From the NCBI RefSeq assembly GCF_022539315.1, contig NC_066316.1, positions 62,167,994-62,231,993 on the forward strand: DNA of 64,000 nucleotides, given 5' to 3'. The translations under genes were made by a program, and so were the position numbers. The notes beneath the pieces are model-generated. The model was not told where the DNA came from. It worked only from the letters and a program-made list of their open reading frames with translations, and did not search any database. Below, one piece after another: positions 62,664-64,000 of the stretch (position 1 is the first letter of the stretch; each line of letters opens with the position of its first letter). Origin of the DNA: Serinus canaria. Lineage: Eukaryota; Chordata; Aves; Passeriformes; Fringillidae.

Positions 62664-63260
62664 AGAATCATTAAGGTTGGAAAAGAGCTCCAATACCATT
62701 GAGTCCAATCTTTGAGTGAACACCACCATGTCAACCAACAAAAGTGCTAAGTGCCACATCCAGTTGTTTCTTGAACACATTTGAGGATGGTGACTTCACC
62801 ACTTTGCTGGGCAGCATGTTCCAATGCTTGACAACCCTTTCAGTGAAGAAATTCTTCACAGTGTTGAACCTGAACCTTCCCTGACACACCTCAAGATCAT
62901 ATCTTCTTGTCCTGTCAAGCTGCCTAGTTGTCTGGGCGAAGAGATTGGTCCCCACCTGGTTACAACCTCCTTTCAGGCAGTTGTAGAGAGCAAGAAGGTC
63001 ACCCCTGAGCTTCCTTTTCTCCAGGCTAGGCAACTCCAGCTCCCTCAGCTGCTCCTTTTAAAACTCACTCTCTAGAGTCCTCACCAGCTCTGTTGCCCTC
63101 CTCTGGATTGACTCCAGCATCTCAATGTCTTTCTTATACTAAGGAGCCCAGAACAGGGCACAATACTCAAGGTGCAGCCTCACCAGTGCCAGTCCTGGCA
63201 CTCCTCTAGTCCTGATGACTACACAATTTTTGATAAAGACCAGGATGCCATATTCAACAT
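62664..63260 (-). mobile_element. CR1 LINE, 5'-truncated 3' end (~600 bp)
   Basis: The minus-strand element ends at 62664, where the plus strand reads 'atagaatcattaaggttgga', the reverse complement of a CR1 tail. Antisense CR1 landmarks follow: 'atgttccaatgcttgacaac', 'ttgtagagagcaagaaggtc', 'cttttctccaggctaggcaa', 'ctcaatgtctttctt' and 'caggatgccat'. Similarity stops near 63260, where the insertion was 5'-truncated. It is in better condition than the copy at 26.7 kb and has no large deletion, which suggests a younger insertion or a different subfamily. Confidence 0.93.
62731..63200 (-). pseudogene. CR1 ORF2 C-terminal remnant
   Basis: The minus-strand translation carries the C-terminal domain of CR1 pol: 'SLEKRKLRGDLLALYNCLKG', 'GRFRFNTVKNFFTERVVKHW', and a final 'VFKKQLDVALS'. 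A 100-codon stretch (62731-63033) is open. Further upstream the expected 'ELVRTLE...' and 'LRELEL' parts are readable but broken by an in-frame TAA at 63058-63060. The RT catalytic motif and endonuclease lie beyond the truncation and are absent. The native protein copies LINE RNA into the genome. This copy cannot. Confidence 0.9.
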
Positions 63261-64000
63261 TTCATGCAAGCTACTTGCTTGAAGCTAGTAAACTGGGTTA
63301 GGAGCTCTGCTATACATCTTTTACTGATAGCAAATGCATGCTTTTTCTTACACTTGCCTAGGACAGAGAAGTCTCTGTACCCATAGCTCCAAAAACAAGA
63401 AGTAATTTTTCAATGATTCCAATGATCTGGTTGAGAATACTTCAACATTGTAATGAATATGCAGTTACAGCTCACACAGACATGCCAACCCTTATGCAGC
63501 CAAGCAGATGCTGCCAGTGGTGAAAACACAGCAATGAAAAGGGCTATCGGGGCTAGTGAGAAAACTTTTCGAGAGGCATCTCCCTTTAACTAAGATGACA
63601 AAAGACTTTTTTTCCTGAGGCAAAATATTCTTCAGGTGATGATAGGAGTGGTAATAGAGCCATTATGAAGAATTCTAGTTGGTTTTTAAGTTTCTACATA
63701 CCAATCTCTTCACTCTTCTCAGTATTAAGTCTTACTCAGCATTATGTCTCACACAAAGAAAAGCAAACTCTCTGAAAAACAGTGGCAAAAGGGAGTAATA
63801 AACTGCTGAGGCAAAACAGCTTCAAGATATGCAATACCATAAAGCATGTTTCCACACTTTTATTTCTGCTCTTTCCAAAAACTAATTTAACAGTGTAGCA
63901 TGCAAATGAATTTTTATTAATGAATCAAGCATGCAACAGACTCGGAAAACAAAACAAAACATGTAAATCCTTTGAATTTCCATATTAACTCCCCAGATTA
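63261..64000. other. Non-coding stretch to the window end, no gene recognised
   Basis: No open frame of note and no recognised repeat. An A/C-rich patch (aaaacaaaacaaaac-like) is at 63947-63961. Confidence 0.6.

Noticed and set aside
1..64000. CRISPR array, bacterial operon, phage or plasmid content.
   Set aside because: There are no regularly spaced direct repeats, no dense long ORFs and no ribosome-binding sites. CR1 and LTR content point to a bird genome.
1..64000. tRNA, rRNA or snRNA genes.
   Set aside because: I scanned for tRNA B-box-like 'ggttcgaatcc' text and rRNA landmarks by eye and found none. A covariance-model search would be needed to exclude diverged small RNAs.

Overview
This window looks like AT-rich vertebrate intergenic or deep intronic DNA, almost certainly avian. 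The main evidence is repeats. Five fragments of chicken-repeat-1 (CR1) LINEs are readable. Two of them still encode the C-terminal part of the CR1 reverse-transcriptase polyprotein on the minus strand, and the others are only the CR1 3' end. Four long-terminal-repeat (LTR) pieces of endogenous retroviruses, of types I recognise from bird genomes, accompany them. A songbird or related lineage is plausible from the LTR types, but this is inference. Nothing suggests a bacterial, viral or plasmid genome: there are no operons, no ribosome-binding sites and no dense long ORFs. The longest open frame is only 237 codons, and its end is read through into an LTR.

Layout. 1-10.9 kb: AT-rich sequence with no recognisable gene. 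10.9-11.04 kb: degenerate CR1 3' end (+). 13.3-13.5 kb: a small CpG-dense patch. 13.99-14.14 kb: a plus-strand A/C-rich tract. 15.17-15.97 kb: a 5'-truncated LTR copy (+). 20.96-21.0 kb: a 21-bp tandem duplication. 21.18-21.24 kb: a CR1 scrap (-). 24.24-25.19 kb: a nearly full-length solo LTR (+) of the same family as the 15 kb copy. 26.69-27.19 kb: CR1 (-) with an internal deletion. 30.1-30.46 kb: an intact 343-bp solo LTR with a perfect 6-bp target-site duplication. 37.42-37.46 kb: a perfect 21-bp inverted repeat with a 6-nt loop. 39.47-39.87 kb: an intact 392-bp solo LTR with a 5-bp target-site duplication. 46.87-47.04 kb: CR1 3' end (+). 51.33-51.51 kb: a strongly strand-asymmetric G/T tract. 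52.93-53.22 kb: a second CpG-dense patch carrying a minus-strand ORF with a good-looking splice donor. 53.3 kb and 60.4 kb: short tandem duplications. 58.7-58.8 kb: a (TAA/TTA)-type AT repeat. 62.66-63.26 kb: CR1 (-) with a well-preserved ORF2 C-terminus.

I found no protein-coding gene, rRNA, tRNA, CRISPR array or operon that I can support. I also found no new multi-gene biological system. The more interesting objects are the two solo LTRs with intact target-site duplications, the perfect hairpin at 37.4 kb, the two CpG patches and the recurring G/T-type tracts. Homology calls for repeats rest on my recognition of the families and were not checked against a database.
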